Source: DASSUW01 sp963803335 (GTDB lineage Bacteria > Actinomycetota > Thermoleophilia > Solirubrobacterales > Solirubrobacteraceae). Taken from it: a stretch of DNA of 64,000 nucleotides. The notes under the pieces are model-generated. The model had not been told where the DNA came from and did not search any database. It saw only the letters and a program-made list of their open reading frames with translations. Positions 1-8,567 of the stretch are shown here, in pieces (the stretch's first letter is position 1; every line of letters begins with the position of its first letter). The position numbers and the translations under genes are program-made. The stretch is taken from NCBI GenBank assembly GCA_963803335.1, contig CAWDME010000005.1:1-64000 (forward strand), read 5' to 3'.

Positions 1-513
1 ACGCTGCGTCCCGGGATCGGGCTGATGCTCATCAACATCGGCTACGCCGCCGCGCTGGCGTTCGGCGGCCGCCGCAGCAGCCTCGTCGTGCCGGCCTTCG
101 CGGTCACGGTCATCCTCGCCCGCACGCTGGGAGCGGGAATCCCCGATCGCTTCGGCGCGAGGAAGACCCTGGCGGTCGCCGCGCCCACCGCCGCCGCCGG
201 CCTGCTGCTGGTTGCGCTGCGTCCCGTGCTGCCGGGCGTCGTCCTGCTCGGCGCCGGCCAGGCGCTCGCGGTGCCCGCGCTGGGCCTGCTCGCGCTCGTT
301 CGCGTCGAGCCCGCCCGCCACGGCGTGGCGGCCGGCCTCTTCTTCTCATGGTTCGACGCCGGGGTGGGCGTCGGCGGTCTCACGGCCGGCGTCCTGGCCC
401 AGGTCGGCGGACCAACCGGTGCGCTCGCCGGGGCCGCCGCGGCCGTCGCCTGCACGGCGCCAATCGCGCTCCTCGGAAGCGGGAGATGGGCGAGCGGCGC
501 CGTAGTAAACTGA
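1..513 (+). CDS. MFS transporter, C-terminal part (5' end outside window)
   Basis: The reading frame is open from base 1 to a TGA at 511-513 and encodes about 170 residues of hydrophobic helices separated by short loops. A cytoplasmic-loop-like segment (DRFGARK, near residue 50) resembles the conserved D-R-x-G-R/K loop of major facilitator proteins. About five or six membrane spans remain, so this is the C-terminal half of a 12-span transporter. The internal ATG at 25 falls inside a helix and is not the true start. The substrate cannot be told from this half. A long inverted repeat follows the stop. Confidence 0.7.
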   Translation, partial: TLRPGIGLMLINIGYAAALAFGGRRSSLVVPAFAVTVILARTLGAGIPDRFGARKTLAVAAPTAAAGLLLVALRPVLPGVVLLGAGQALAVPALGLLALVRVEPARHGVAAGLFFSWFDAGVGVGGLTAGVLAQVGGPTGALAGAAAAVACTAPIALLGSGRWASGAVVN

Positions 514-531
514 CGTATGGCCGCAAAGCGA

Positions 532-596
532 ACCCCGAATCGTTCATCCGTCCGGCGTGGTTTGCCGAATACGTGGATGAAGGATCGGGGTATTTT
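532..596 (+). terminator. Long stem-loop between the MFS gene and clpC
   Basis: Bases 532-549 pair with 575-591 (16 pairs, one mismatch, one bulge) around a 25-nt loop, and TATTTT follows at 591-596. It could be an intrinsic terminator for the MFS gene or a structured clpC leader. The large loop is unusual for a terminator. No CtsR-type operator was recognised in the clpC leader. Confidence 0.45.
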
Positions 597-674
597 CGTC
601 TTCCGACCCCATTACCGGACCGCCGAAACGACCGAGCGCTAGCCATCAAGTAGCAGGAAGGACTGCGCACCACC

Positions 675-3284
675 ATGTTCGAGCGATTCACAGAGCGAGC
701 ACGCCAGGTGGTCGTCCTCGCGCAAGAGGAAGCCCGAACCCTCAAGCACAATTACATCGGCACCGAGCACATCCTGCTCGGCCTTCTCCGCGAGGAGGAG
801 GGCCTCGCCGCTCGCGTCCTCGAGAGCCTGGACATCACCGTTGAGCGCGTGCGCGCCCAGGTTGTCCGCATCGTCGGCTCGGGCGAGGAGGTCACGTCCG
901 GCCAGATCCCGTTCACCCCGCGTGCCAAGAAGGTCCTCGAGCTCGCCCTGCGTGAGGCGCTCAGCCTTGGTCACAACTACATCGGCACCGAGCACATCCT
1001 GCTCGGCCTCGTTCGCGAGAACGAGGGCGTGGCCGCTCGCATCCTCCTCGACTTCGACGCCGACTCCGAGAAGATCCGCAACGAGGTCATCCGCATGCTC
1101 TCCGGCCCGGGTGGCCGCCGCCAGGGCTCCGGATCGGGCGCGACCGCCGGTGCCGCCGGCGCCGCCGGCCAGGGCGAGGGCAAGAAGTCGTCCAAGCTTC
1201 TCGACCAGTTCGGTCGCAACCTGACCAAGCTCGCCGCCGAGGGCAAGCTCGACCCCGTCGTCGGCCGCGAGACCGAGATCGAGCGGATCATGCAGATCCT
1301 CTCGCGCCGTACGAAGAACAACCCCGTGCTCGTCGGTGAGCCCGGCGTCGGCAAGACCGCCGTCGTCGAGGGCCTTGCCCAGCGCATCACCAACGGCGAC
1401 GTGCCGGAGCTGCTCAAGAACAAGCAGATCTACACGCTCGACCTGGCCGCGCTGGTCGCGGGCTCGAAGTACCGCGGCGAGTTCGAGGAGCGCCTGAAGA
1501 AGGTGATGAAGGAGATCACCCAGCGCGGCGACATCATCCTGTTCATCGACGAGCTGCACAATCTCGTCGGTGCGGGTGCCGCCGAGGGCGCGATCGATGC
1601 GGCCTCGATCCTCAAGCCGGCACTGGCCCGAGGCGAGCTGCAGACCGTCGGCGCCACGACGCTCGACGAGTACCGCAAGTACCTCGAGCGCGACAGCGCA
1701 CTGGAGCGCCGCTTCCAGAAGATCACGGTGGACCAGCCGTCGATCGAGGAGACGGTCCAGATCCTCAAGGGGCTCAAGGACCGCTACGAGGCGCACCACA
1801 AGATCAACATCACGGACGAGGCGCTGGAGGCGGCGGCCGAGCTGGCCGACCGCTACATCTCCGACCGCTTCCTCCCGGACAAGGCGATCGACCTCATCGA
1901 CGAGGCCGCGTCGCGCATGCGCATCAAGTCGATGTCCTCCCCGCCCGTGTACCGGGAGCTCGAGGAGGAGATCGAGACGACGCGGCGCGACAAGGAAGCC
2001 GCGATCGAGAACCAGGAGTTCGAGAAGGCCGCGCAGCTGCGCGACAAGGAGCGGCGCCTCACCAACAAGAAGCGCGAGCTCGAGGACGCCTGGGAGTCCG
2101 GCGAGGGCGGCGAGCGCCCGTCGATCGGCGAAGAGGAGATCGCGGACATCGTCTCGATGTGGACGGGCATCCCGGTCTTCAAGCTCACCGAGGCCGAGAC
2201 CCAGAAGCTGATGCGGATGGAGGACGAGCTGCACAAGCGCGTCATCGGTCAGCACCAGGCCATCGAGGTGGTCGCGAAGGCGATCCGGCGCTCGCGCGCC
2301 GGGCTCAAGGACCCGAAGCGCCCGACCGGCTCGTTCGTGTTCCTCGGCCCGTCCGGTGTCGGCAAGACCGAGCTCGCCCGCACGCTCGCCGAGTTCCTGT
2401 TCGGCGACGAGGACGCGATGGTGCGCATCGACATGTCCGAGTACATGGAGAAGCACGCCGTGTCCCGGCTCGTCGGCTCGCCTCCGGGCTACGTCGGCTA
2501 CGACGAGGGCGGCCAGCTCACCGAGGCCGTGCGCCGCAAGCCGTACAGCGTGCTCCTGCTCGACGAGATCGAGAAGGCGCACCCTGACGTCTTCAACATC
2601 CTCCTGCAGATCCTGGAGGACGGCCGGCTCACCGACTCGCAGGGCCGGACCGTGGACTTCCGCCACGCGATCGTGATCATGACCTCGAACATCGGGGCGG
2701 GCGAGATCGCGCGGAACACGCCGCTCGGCTTCACGGTCGGCGACGAGGACCACGGCATGACCTACGACGACATGAAGAACCGGGTCATGGGAGAGCTCAA
2801 GAAGGTCTTCCGCCCCGAGTTCCTCAACCGCATCGACGAGGTCATCGTCTTCCACAAGCTCACCAAGGAGGAGATCAAGTCCATCGTGGACCTGCTCCTC
2901 CGGCGCATCCGCGGCTCGCTCGCCGAGCGGGAGCTCCAGCTCGACCTCACCGAGGGCGCCGAGGACTTCCTCGTCGAGAAGGGCTGGGACCCGGCGATGG
3001 GCGCCCGGCCGCTGCGCCGTGCCATCCAGCGCTACATCGAGGACCCTCTGGCCGACTTCGTGCTCCGCGCGGAGCTCGAGGCCGGAGGGACGGTCCTCGT
3101 GGAGGCCGCGCCGGAGGGCTCGGACGAGGACGTCAAGCTCTCCGTGGTCAAGCCCGAGAAGAAGCCGACCCCGGTCGGCGTGGGCGGCCGCAAGGAGGGC
3201 GAGGAGAACGGCGAGGAGCCCGTCGACGACGGCGGAGCGCTCGACCAGCCCGCGGTGGAGCCACCGCAGGCCGACGCCGAGTAG
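675..3284 (+). CDS. clpC: ATP-dependent Clp protease ATP-binding subunit ClpC
   Basis: HSP100 unfoldase that feeds substrates to ClpP. The 869 residues carry the full class I layout. Two Clp N-terminal repeats lie within residues 1-145, each containing the segment NYIGTEHILLGL. The first AAA module has Walker A GEPGVGKT near 221 and Walker B IILFIDELHN near 290. A UVR/middle domain covers about 410-475 and marks ClpC as opposed to ClpA or ClpB. The second AAA module has Walker A GPSGVGKT near 558 and Walker B LLLDEIEK. A Gly/Ala/Ser-rich linker follows the N-domain and the tail is acidic. AGGAAGGA at 655-662 is the ribosome site, 12 nt from the ATG. Transcription probably ends at the hairpin at 3293-3319. 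Confidence 0.97.
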   Translation: MFERFTERARQVVVLAQEEARTLKHNYIGTEHILLGLLREEEGLAARVLESLDITVERVRAQVVRIVGSGEEVTSGQIPFTPRAKKVLELALREALSLGHNYIGTEHILLGLVRENEGVAARILLDFDADSEKIRNEVIRMLSGPGGRRQGSGSGATAGAAGAAGQGEGKKSSKLLDQFGRNLTKLAAEGKLDPVVGRETEIERIMQILSRRTKNNPVLVGEPGVGKTAVVEGLAQRITNGDVPELLKNKQIYTLDLAALVAGSKYRGEFEERLKKVMKEITQRGDIILFIDELHNLVGAGAAEGAIDAASILKPALARGELQTVGATTLDEYRKYLERDSALERRFQKITVDQPSIEETVQILKGLKDRYEAHHKINITDEALEAAAELADRYISDRFLPDKAIDLIDEAASRMRIKSMSSPPVYRELEEEIETTRRDKEAAIENQEFEKAAQLRDKERRLTNKKRELEDAWESGEGGERPSIGEEEIADIVSMWTGIPVFKLTEAETQKLMRMEDELHKRVIGQHQAIEVVAKAIRRSRAGLKDPKRPTGSFVFLGPSGVGKTELARTLAEFLFGDEDAMVRIDMSEYMEKHAVSRLVGSPPGYVGYDEGGQLTEAVRRKPYSVLLLDEIEKAHPDVFNILLQILEDGRLTDSQGRTVDFRHAIVIMTSNIGAGEIARNTPLGFTVGDEDHGMTYDDMKNRVMGELKKVFRPEFLNRIDEVIVFHKLTKEEIKSIVDLLLRRIRGSLAERELQLDLTEGAEDFLVEKGWDPAMGARPLRRAIQRYIEDPLADFVLRAELEAGGTVLVEAAPEGSDEDVKLSVVKPEKKPTPVGVGGRKEGEENGEEPVDDGGALDQPAVEPPQADAE

Positions 3285-3292
3285 ATCGCTTC

Positions 3293-3319
3293 GAGAGGGC
3301 GCCCACCGGGCGCCCTCTC
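3293..3319. terminator. Terminator between convergent clpC and SARP gene
   Basis: GAGAGGGCGCCC (3293-3304) pairs perfectly with 3308-3319 around a 3-nt loop, followed by TCGTTCT. The 12-bp GC-rich stem between two convergent genes fits a bidirectional terminator. The T-run is short. Confidence 0.75.
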
Positions 3320-3335
3320 TCGTTCTGGGCGAACG

Positions 3336-6300
3336 TCAACTGCGGCTGGCGGCAAGCGCGGCGAGAGTGGCGGGCACGGCGTCGGGGATCCCGAGCTCGG
3401 CCGCGTCGGCGACGGCGAGCGCCGCGAGCTCGGCGGCGCGCGCGTGCTCGCCCCGTGCGGCCAGCACCTCGGCGTAGCGGGAGCGGGTCTGGACCAGCGC
3501 CGGCCGGGCACCGAGCGCGCGGTCGGAGACGATCGCCGCCTCGAAGTGCTCGACCGCCGCGTCCAGCCGTCCCAGCGTGGTCGCGAGGCGGCCGAGCGCG
3601 AAGGCGGCGCTGCACTGGTGGCAGACTGCGCGGCCGGCGACGATCTGGCGGTCCGCGTACGGGAGCAGCCGCTCATAGAGCACGGCGGCGCGCTCCCGGT
3701 CGCCGAGCAGCGCGGTCGCTTCGGCGAGCTCGCCCATCATCGACAGCCAGTTGGCGTCCCACGCCAGCCCGGCGTAGTCGTCGGCGGCGATGCGGTCCAC
3801 CAACTCCCGCGCCTGCGCGTCGCGGCCGAGCTCGGCGTACTGCCAGGCCAGGCCGGCGGAGTAGGCCATGGCCGACGCGTAGTTGGCGGCCGCATGCTCG
3901 GTGAACGTGAGCAGTCCCTCGTCGTGGAAGTCACGCGTGTGGATGGCGACGTTCATCCCGATCATCTCGCGGAAGAGCGGCCCGTTCGGGTCGCCCGCCC
4001 GCACCGCGATCGCCGCGCCCGCGTCCGCCAGCCGCACCGCCTCGTCCTGGCGCCCCTTCAGGGATGCGATCGTCGCGCGCCACATCGGGCCGTACCACTG
4101 GAACGCCGGCAGCCGCAGCGCGTCGGCGAGCCGCTCGTGCTCGGCCAGCTCGGCCTCGAACCCGTCGAGGTCGCCCGACTCCCAGAGGTCGACGCAGCGC
4201 CAGTTGCGGCCCTGCAGCTCGGCCTCGGGCCGATCGCTCGCCCGGGCCAGGCCGATCATCTCGTCCGCGACGCGGAAGCGCTCCTCGAGCCCGGCCGGGT
4301 GCCAGAGCGCGACGTGGCGGCTGTTGAGCGCCGCCAGCAGCGCGTCCGGGTCGTCGGCGGTCCGGGCCGCGGCGATTGCCTCCGCGCTGAGCGGGCCGCT
4401 GCGGCTGCGCCCGGGGTCGTAGTACACGGCGATCGCCAGCCGGCTCAGCAGCCGCGCGCGGAGGCTCGGCGCGTCCTCGCCGAGCCCCGCGAGCGCCTCT
4501 TCGAGCAGCGCGACGCGCCGGCGGTCGAGCCCGACGATCGACACCCCGAGGCCGCAGCTCGCCAGCACGGCACGGCCGAACAGCACGGCATCGCCACGCG
4601 CGGCCTCGATCGCGGCGGCGCAGGCCGCGTCCGCCTCCGGGTCGCCGGCACGCATCAGCGCGTCCGCACACGCGAGCAGCAGCTCCGGGTCCGCGCCGGC
4701 GAGCTCGAGCGCTTCCCCGTAGTGCTGGGCGGCCTCCTCATAGGCGAGGCCGGCGAGCGCCGCGTCACCCGCCGCTCGCGCCCAGCCGGCGGCGCGTTCG
4801 GTGCCCACCAGCGCGGCGGCCTCGAGGCCGTGGTGGGCGAGCTCGACCGCGCGCGGCTCCGGAAGGACGGCCAGCGCCTCCGCGACACGGGCGTGCAGCC
4901 GCGTGCGGCGCAGGCTCGACAGCTCGTCGTGCAGCGCCTCGCGGATCAGCGCGTGCGTGAACGACCACGCCGCGGGGCGGCCCGCGATCGAGCGGATCAG
5001 GTTGGCGTCGACGGCGCTCTCGAGCGCGTCGAGCACCGCCTCGCGCGGCAGGCCGCACGCCGGCTCGAGCAGCGCGAGCTCGAAGTCCGGGCCGATCACC
5101 GCCGCCGTCTCCAGCACCTCGACCGCGTTCTCGCCGAGGCGATCGAGCCGCCGGCCGATCACCTCGCGCACGCTCTCCGGCACGCCCAGCTCGCGTACGG
5201 GGCGGGCCAGCCGCCAGCCGTCGTCGGCGACCGCCAGCGCCTCGGACTCGAGCAGGTGGCGCAGCACCTCCTCGATGAAGAACGGGTTGCCGCCGGTCTC
5301 CTCCTGTACCGCCGCGACGAGTCCGGTTCCCGCGCTCGCGCCGACCCAGCCGGCGATCAGGCCGCACGCGGCGCTCCCGTCGAGCCCCGTGAGCGCGAGC
5401 CGCTCGACGAGCCGGTCGCGGCGCAGGTCGGCGAGGACGCGCGCGAGCGGATGGCCGCGGCCGAGCTCGGTCTCGCGGTAGGTGGCGGCGACCACGAGCC
5501 GGTCCGGCCGCGCGTGCCGCAGCACGTGGGTGAGCAGGCGCAGCGACGGGAGGTCGGCCCAGTGCAGGTCGTCGAGCGCGAGCAGCACGCGGCTGCCGGG
5601 CGCGTCGGCGAGGGCGGCGGCGACAGCCTCGAACAGCCGCAGCCGGGCGCCGGCCTCGTCGCCGCCCGCGGGCGGAGAGCCGAGCAGCGGCGCCAGCGTC
5701 GGGTCCTCGGAGGCGAGCGGCTGCAGCGCCTCGGCGAACGGCTGGTAGGGCGCGATGGCCTCCTCCGGCGAGCGGCCGTAGAGCACGGTGGCGCCGTCGG
5801 CGTGAGCGGCGCGCGCGAGCTCGGCGAGCAGTCGCGTCTTGCCGATGCCCGGGTCGCCGCTGATGGCGAGCAGGCGGTGCTCGGCGCCCGCGAGCCCAGC
5901 CCGCAACCGGTCGAGCTGCGCGGCGCGGCCGACGAACGGGCTGCGCGCACGGCGCGGGTCGAGCGCGCGCGGCAGCGGCGGCCGCTCGGGCGCAGTCGCG
6001 CGCAGCGACTCCGCGAGCTCGCGCGTGGCTGCCGACGGTGCGATCCGCAGCTCGTTGCGCAGCCGCTCCGAGAACCGCTGATAGACGGCGAGGGCCGCCG
6101 GACGGTCGCCCGTTGCCGCGAGCTGGGTCATCAGGTCGCGATGGGCGTCCTCCGACAGCGGATCCAGGGCCACCCGCGCCCGTGCGTGCCGCAGCGCCGT
6201 CTCCGCGTCGCCGGCGCCGGCGGCGAGGCGCGCCAGCAGGGCGCTCTGGGCATCGCGGTGCTCGTCGCGCAGGGCGAGGATCCAGTCGTCGTCGAGCCCG

Positions 6301-6656
6301 GCCAGCAGGTCGCCCCGACACAGCGCCAGCGCCTCCGCGTCGCGACCCTCCGCCACCCGGGCGGCGAACTCCCCGAGGTCGCTTGCGACGTCGTCGAGCC
6401 CGGCGCTCTCGCGCCCCGCGACGAGGTGCGCGCCCACCGCCCGCCGCACATCGGCGAGCGCCCCGCGCAGGCTGGTGCGCGCGCTCTCGTCGAGCACGTC
6501 GGGCCAGAAGCGCGCCGCCAGCGCGCCGCGCGATTGGGGCCCCGGGTTCAGCGCCAGATGGGCGAGCAGCGCACGGGCACGGCGGCTCGCGGGCGGCGCG
6601 ACCGGCGTGCCGTCGACCTCGAGCTCGAGCTCGCCGAGCACCTTGACCCGCAGCAT
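3336..6656 (-). CDS. SARP-family regulator: winged helix, BTAD, AAA ATPase, TPR
   Basis: Large ATP-dependent transcriptional regulator of 1,106 residues. In order: an OmpR-like winged-helix DNA-binding domain (about 1-85), a bacterial transcriptional activation domain (about 90-235), a STAND/AAA_16 ATPase with Walker A GDPGIGKT near 268 and Walker B LLALDDLHWAD near 355-365, then helical TPR-like repeats to the C-terminus. No LuxR-type HTH is visible at the C-terminus. A TAGGGT hexamer (6664-6669, reverse strand) lies 7 nt before the ATG with no ribosome site, which suggests a leaderless message. It is divergent from the methyltransferase gene, a likely target. It is paralogous to the regulator at 9970, with the same domain order and recognisably similar C-terminal repeats. 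Confidence 0.88.
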   Translation of the reverse strand: MLRVKVLGELELEVDGTPVAPPASRRARALLAHLALNPGPQSRGALAARFWPDVLDESARTSLRGALADVRRAVGAHLVAGRESAGLDDVASDLGEFAARVAEGRDAEALALCRGDLLAGLDDDWILALRDEHRDAQSALLARLAAGAGDAETALRHARARVALDPLSEDAHRDLMTQLAATGDRPAALAVYQRFSERLRNELRIAPSAATRELAESLRATAPERPPLPRALDPRRARSPFVGRAAQLDRLRAGLAGAEHRLLAISGDPGIGKTRLLAELARAAHADGATVLYGRSPEEAIAPYQPFAEALQPLASEDPTLAPLLGSPPAGGDEAGARLRLFEAVAAALADAPGSRVLLALDDLHWADLPSLRLLTHVLRHARPDRLVVAATYRETELGRGHPLARVLADLRRDRLVERLALTGLDGSAACGLIAGWVGASAGTGLVAAVQEETGGNPFFIEEVLRHLLESEALAVADDGWRLARPVRELGVPESVREVIGRRLDRLGENAVEVLETAAVIGPDFELALLEPACGLPREAVLDALESAVDANLIRSIAGRPAAWSFTHALIREALHDELSSLRRTRLHARVAEALAVLPEPRAVELAHHGLEAAALVGTERAAGWARAAGDAALAGLAYEEAAQHYGEALELAGADPELLLACADALMRAGDPEADAACAAAIEAARGDAVLFGRAVLASCGLGVSIVGLDRRRVALLEEALAGLGEDAPSLRARLLSRLAIAVYYDPGRSRSGPLSAEAIAAARTADDPDALLAALNSRHVALWHPAGLEERFRVADEMIGLARASDRPEAELQGRNWRCVDLWESGDLDGFEAELAEHERLADALRLPAFQWYGPMWRATIASLKGRQDEAVRLADAGAAIAVRAGDPNGPLFREMIGMNVAIHTRDFHDEGLLTFTEHAAANYASAMAYSAGLAWQYAELGRDAQARELVDRIAADDYAGLAWDANWLSMMGELAEATALLGDRERAAVLYERLLPYADRQIVAGRAVCHQCSAAFALGRLATTLGRLDAAVEHFEAAIVSDRALGARPALVQTRSRYAEVLAARGEHARAAELAALAVADAAELGIPDAVPATLAALAASRS

Positions 6657-6663
6657 GGCGCCG

Positions 6664-6725
6664 ACCCTATCCCAGCCCCAGAGCCCGCGAGCAGCGAATC
6701 ACGCTGCGTTCGCGCAACGATCACG
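6664..6725. promoter_or_regulatory. Divergent promoter region with 22-bp-spaced ATCACG repeats
   Basis: ATCACG occurs at 6698-6703 and again at 6720-6725, exactly 22 bp apart, in the 91-bp gap between the SARP gene and the methyltransferase gene. TAGGGT (reverse strand, 6664-6669) is a plausible -10 for the SARP gene. Two-turn spacing suits a SARP-type dimer, but the repeat unit is short. Confidence 0.35.
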
Positions 6726-6747
6726 GTGGGCGCGGAGCCTGCGCGCC

Positions 6748-7812
6748 ATGACCATCACCACCACTCCCGATGCGCTCGTCGAGCGCATCTTCGACTCGGC
6801 CCTCGGCGCCCTCGACGCCCTGTCGATCCACGTCGGCGACCAGCTCGGCTGGTACGCCGCGCTCGCCGAGCACGGCCCGGCCACCGCGGCCGAGATCGCC
6901 GCGGCCACCGGCACGCATCCGCGCTACGTGCGCGAGTGGCTCGAGCAGCAGGCGGTCGGCAGCCTGATCGACGTCGATGACGTCGCCGCCGACGCCGAGG
7001 AGCGCCAGTTCTTGCTGCCCGCGGCGCACGCCGAGGTGCTGCTCAACCGCGACTCGCTGGCCTACGTCGCGCCCTTCGCCCGCATCCTCGCGGCGTGTGC
7101 GGCGCTGATGCCGGAGTTCCTCGACGCCTACCGCACCGGCGGCGGCGTGCCGTGGTCGGCGTTCGGGGCCGAGGGGCGCGAGGCCCAGGCCGCGCTGACC
7201 CGGCCGCTCTATCTGCACGTGTTCGCGCACGAGTGGCTGCCGACGCTGCCCGAGGTGCACGCGAAGCTCCGCGCCGGCGGCCGCGTCGCCGATGTCGCCT
7301 GCGGCGCCGGCTGGTCGAGCATCGGCATCGCCAAGGCGTACCCCGACGCCCGCGTCGACGGCTACGACGTGGACGAGGCGTCGGTCGAGCTCGCGCGCGC
7401 GAACGCCGCCGCGGCCGGCGTCGCCGATCGCGTGACGTTCCACGTGCGCGACGTCGCAGCCGGCCCCCCGCCGGCGGGCGACCACGACCTCGTCTGCGTG
7501 CTCGAGGCGCTCCACGACATGTCGCGGCCGGTGGAGGCGCTGGCCTTCATGCGCGCCTTGGCCGGTGACGACGGGACTGTGCTGGTCATGGACGAGCGCG
7601 CCGCCGAGGCCTTCACCGCGCCCGGCGACCCGATGGAGCGCGTGTTCTACGGATTCAGCCTCTTCTGCTGCCTCCCGGCCGGGATGGCGGAGGCGCCGAG
7701 CGCCGCCACCGGGACGGTCACGCTGCGGGACTACGTCCGCGCGGCGGGGTTCGCCGACGCCGAGGTGCTCGACATCGACCACCCGCAGTTCCGGCTCTAC
7801 CGGCTCGTCTGA
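6748..7812 (+). CDS. HTH-type class I SAM-dependent methyltransferase
   Basis: A 354-residue protein with an N-terminal winged-helix/dimerisation region (about 15-80, including ATAAEIAAATGTHPRYV) and a Rossmann methyltransferase domain with motif I VADVACGAGWSS near residue 180, an acidic motif near 203 (GYDVD) and a post-I aspartate. This layout resembles mycobacterial Rv2258c-type methyltransferases, whose substrates are mostly unknown. The ATG at 6748 was chosen because upstream codons lie in the divergent promoter and are not protein-like. The gene ends 16 nt inside the convergent hydrolase gene. It is probably controlled by the divergent SARP regulator; the substrate is not predictable. 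Confidence 0.85.
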   Translation: MTITTTPDALVERIFDSALGALDALSIHVGDQLGWYAALAEHGPATAAEIAAATGTHPRYVREWLEQQAVGSLIDVDDVAADAEERQFLLPAAHAEVLLNRDSLAYVAPFARILAACAALMPEFLDAYRTGGGVPWSAFGAEGREAQAALTRPLYLHVFAHEWLPTLPEVHAKLRAGGRVADVACGAGWSSIGIAKAYPDARVDGYDVDEASVELARANAAAAGVADRVTFHVRDVAAGPPPAGDHDLVCVLEALHDMSRPVEALAFMRALAGDDGTVLVMDERAAEAFTAPGDPMERVFYGFSLFCCLPAGMAEAPSAATGTVTLRDYVRAAGFADAEVLDIDHPQFRLYRLV

Positions 7813-8548
7813 TCCAGGCCGCGGAGCAGGCGCTTGGCGACGCCGCGCAGCGTCGCTTTGCCGTAGTCGTGTGACGGGCTATTGAGGGTGAGGACCGCGA
7901 TCGCGACGCGGTCCTCACCGCGCTGCAGCAGCCCGACCTGGTGATCGACCGCCCCCGTGCCCGATCCCCAGCCGCCCTTGAAGTACAGCGTCCAGCCGTC
8001 GGGGATCACCTGGGCGAACCCCCAGCGCTGCGACGGCACGATCGTGCGCAGCAGGTGCATCGCGTAGTGGCGGTGGCGCTTGGGCACGAAGCCGTCGATG
8101 TGCAGGAAGTACCTCGTCTGGTCACGAGCTGTGATCTGCGACAGCCCCCACACCTGGGCGATGCGGAAGCGCGTCATGCCGACGCGGTGCGCGAGGCGGA
8201 CGACCGCGGCGCTGCCGACGATGTCGCGCACCCGCGTGGCGGCGACGTTGTCCGAGCGCCGGATCATCGGATTCAGCAGCGCCTTGTCGGCAGCGGTGAG
8301 GTCGCGGTGGCGGACGCTGCGCTGGCGCAGGTACGTGGTGAGCAGCATCGCCTTGAAGACGCTCGCCGACGGGACCTGGCGGTCGAGCCCGCGGCCCACA
8401 GTTGCTCGTCGGTGCGTACGGCGAACGTGATCGATCCCTGCCGGGCCGACGCCCACTTCGCCGCCGCCGCGATATGAGGCGTCCACGCCTGCGCTGCGGC
8501 CGGCCAGAGCATGCCGCCGAGCAGGATCAGAGCCGCCGGCCGTCGCAT
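7797..8548 (-). pseudogene. Class A beta-lactamase-like serine hydrolase, frameshifted
   Basis: From an ATG at 8548 the first frame gives a signal peptide (MRRPAALILLGGMLWPAAAQA) and about 30 mature residues up to DEQLWAAG. The protein then continues in the next frame as LDRQVPSASVFKAM, with the SxxK nucleophile motif (SVFK), an SDN-like segment (RRSDNVAA) and a KGGWGSG motif that fits the KTG box. One missing base near 8393-8398 would restore one 250-residue beta-lactamase-fold protein. The downstream frame has no convincing start of its own. It is either a real -1 frameshift or a sequencing error. The family includes exported proteins that are not antibiotic-resistance enzymes, so no resistance is claimed. 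Confidence 0.7.
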
Positions 8549-8567
8549 GTCGTCACTGTATGGATGC

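Noticed and set aside
639..2855. 738-codon open frame antisense to clpC
   Set aside because: Mirror frame of a GC-rich gene; Arg/Leu/Val-rich low-complexity translation with no motif, while the sense strand encodes an unmistakable ClpC.
3444..6980. 1,178-codon plus-strand frame opposite the first SARP gene
   Set aside because: Translation is Arg/Gly/Gln/His-rich with no domain; it continues across the promoter into the methyltransferase. A composition artefact.
7797..8548. Antibiotic-resistance beta-lactamase
   Set aside because: Only the general serine-hydrolase motifs are present, the gene is frameshifted, and exported beta-lactamase-fold proteins of unknown role are common in actinobacteria.
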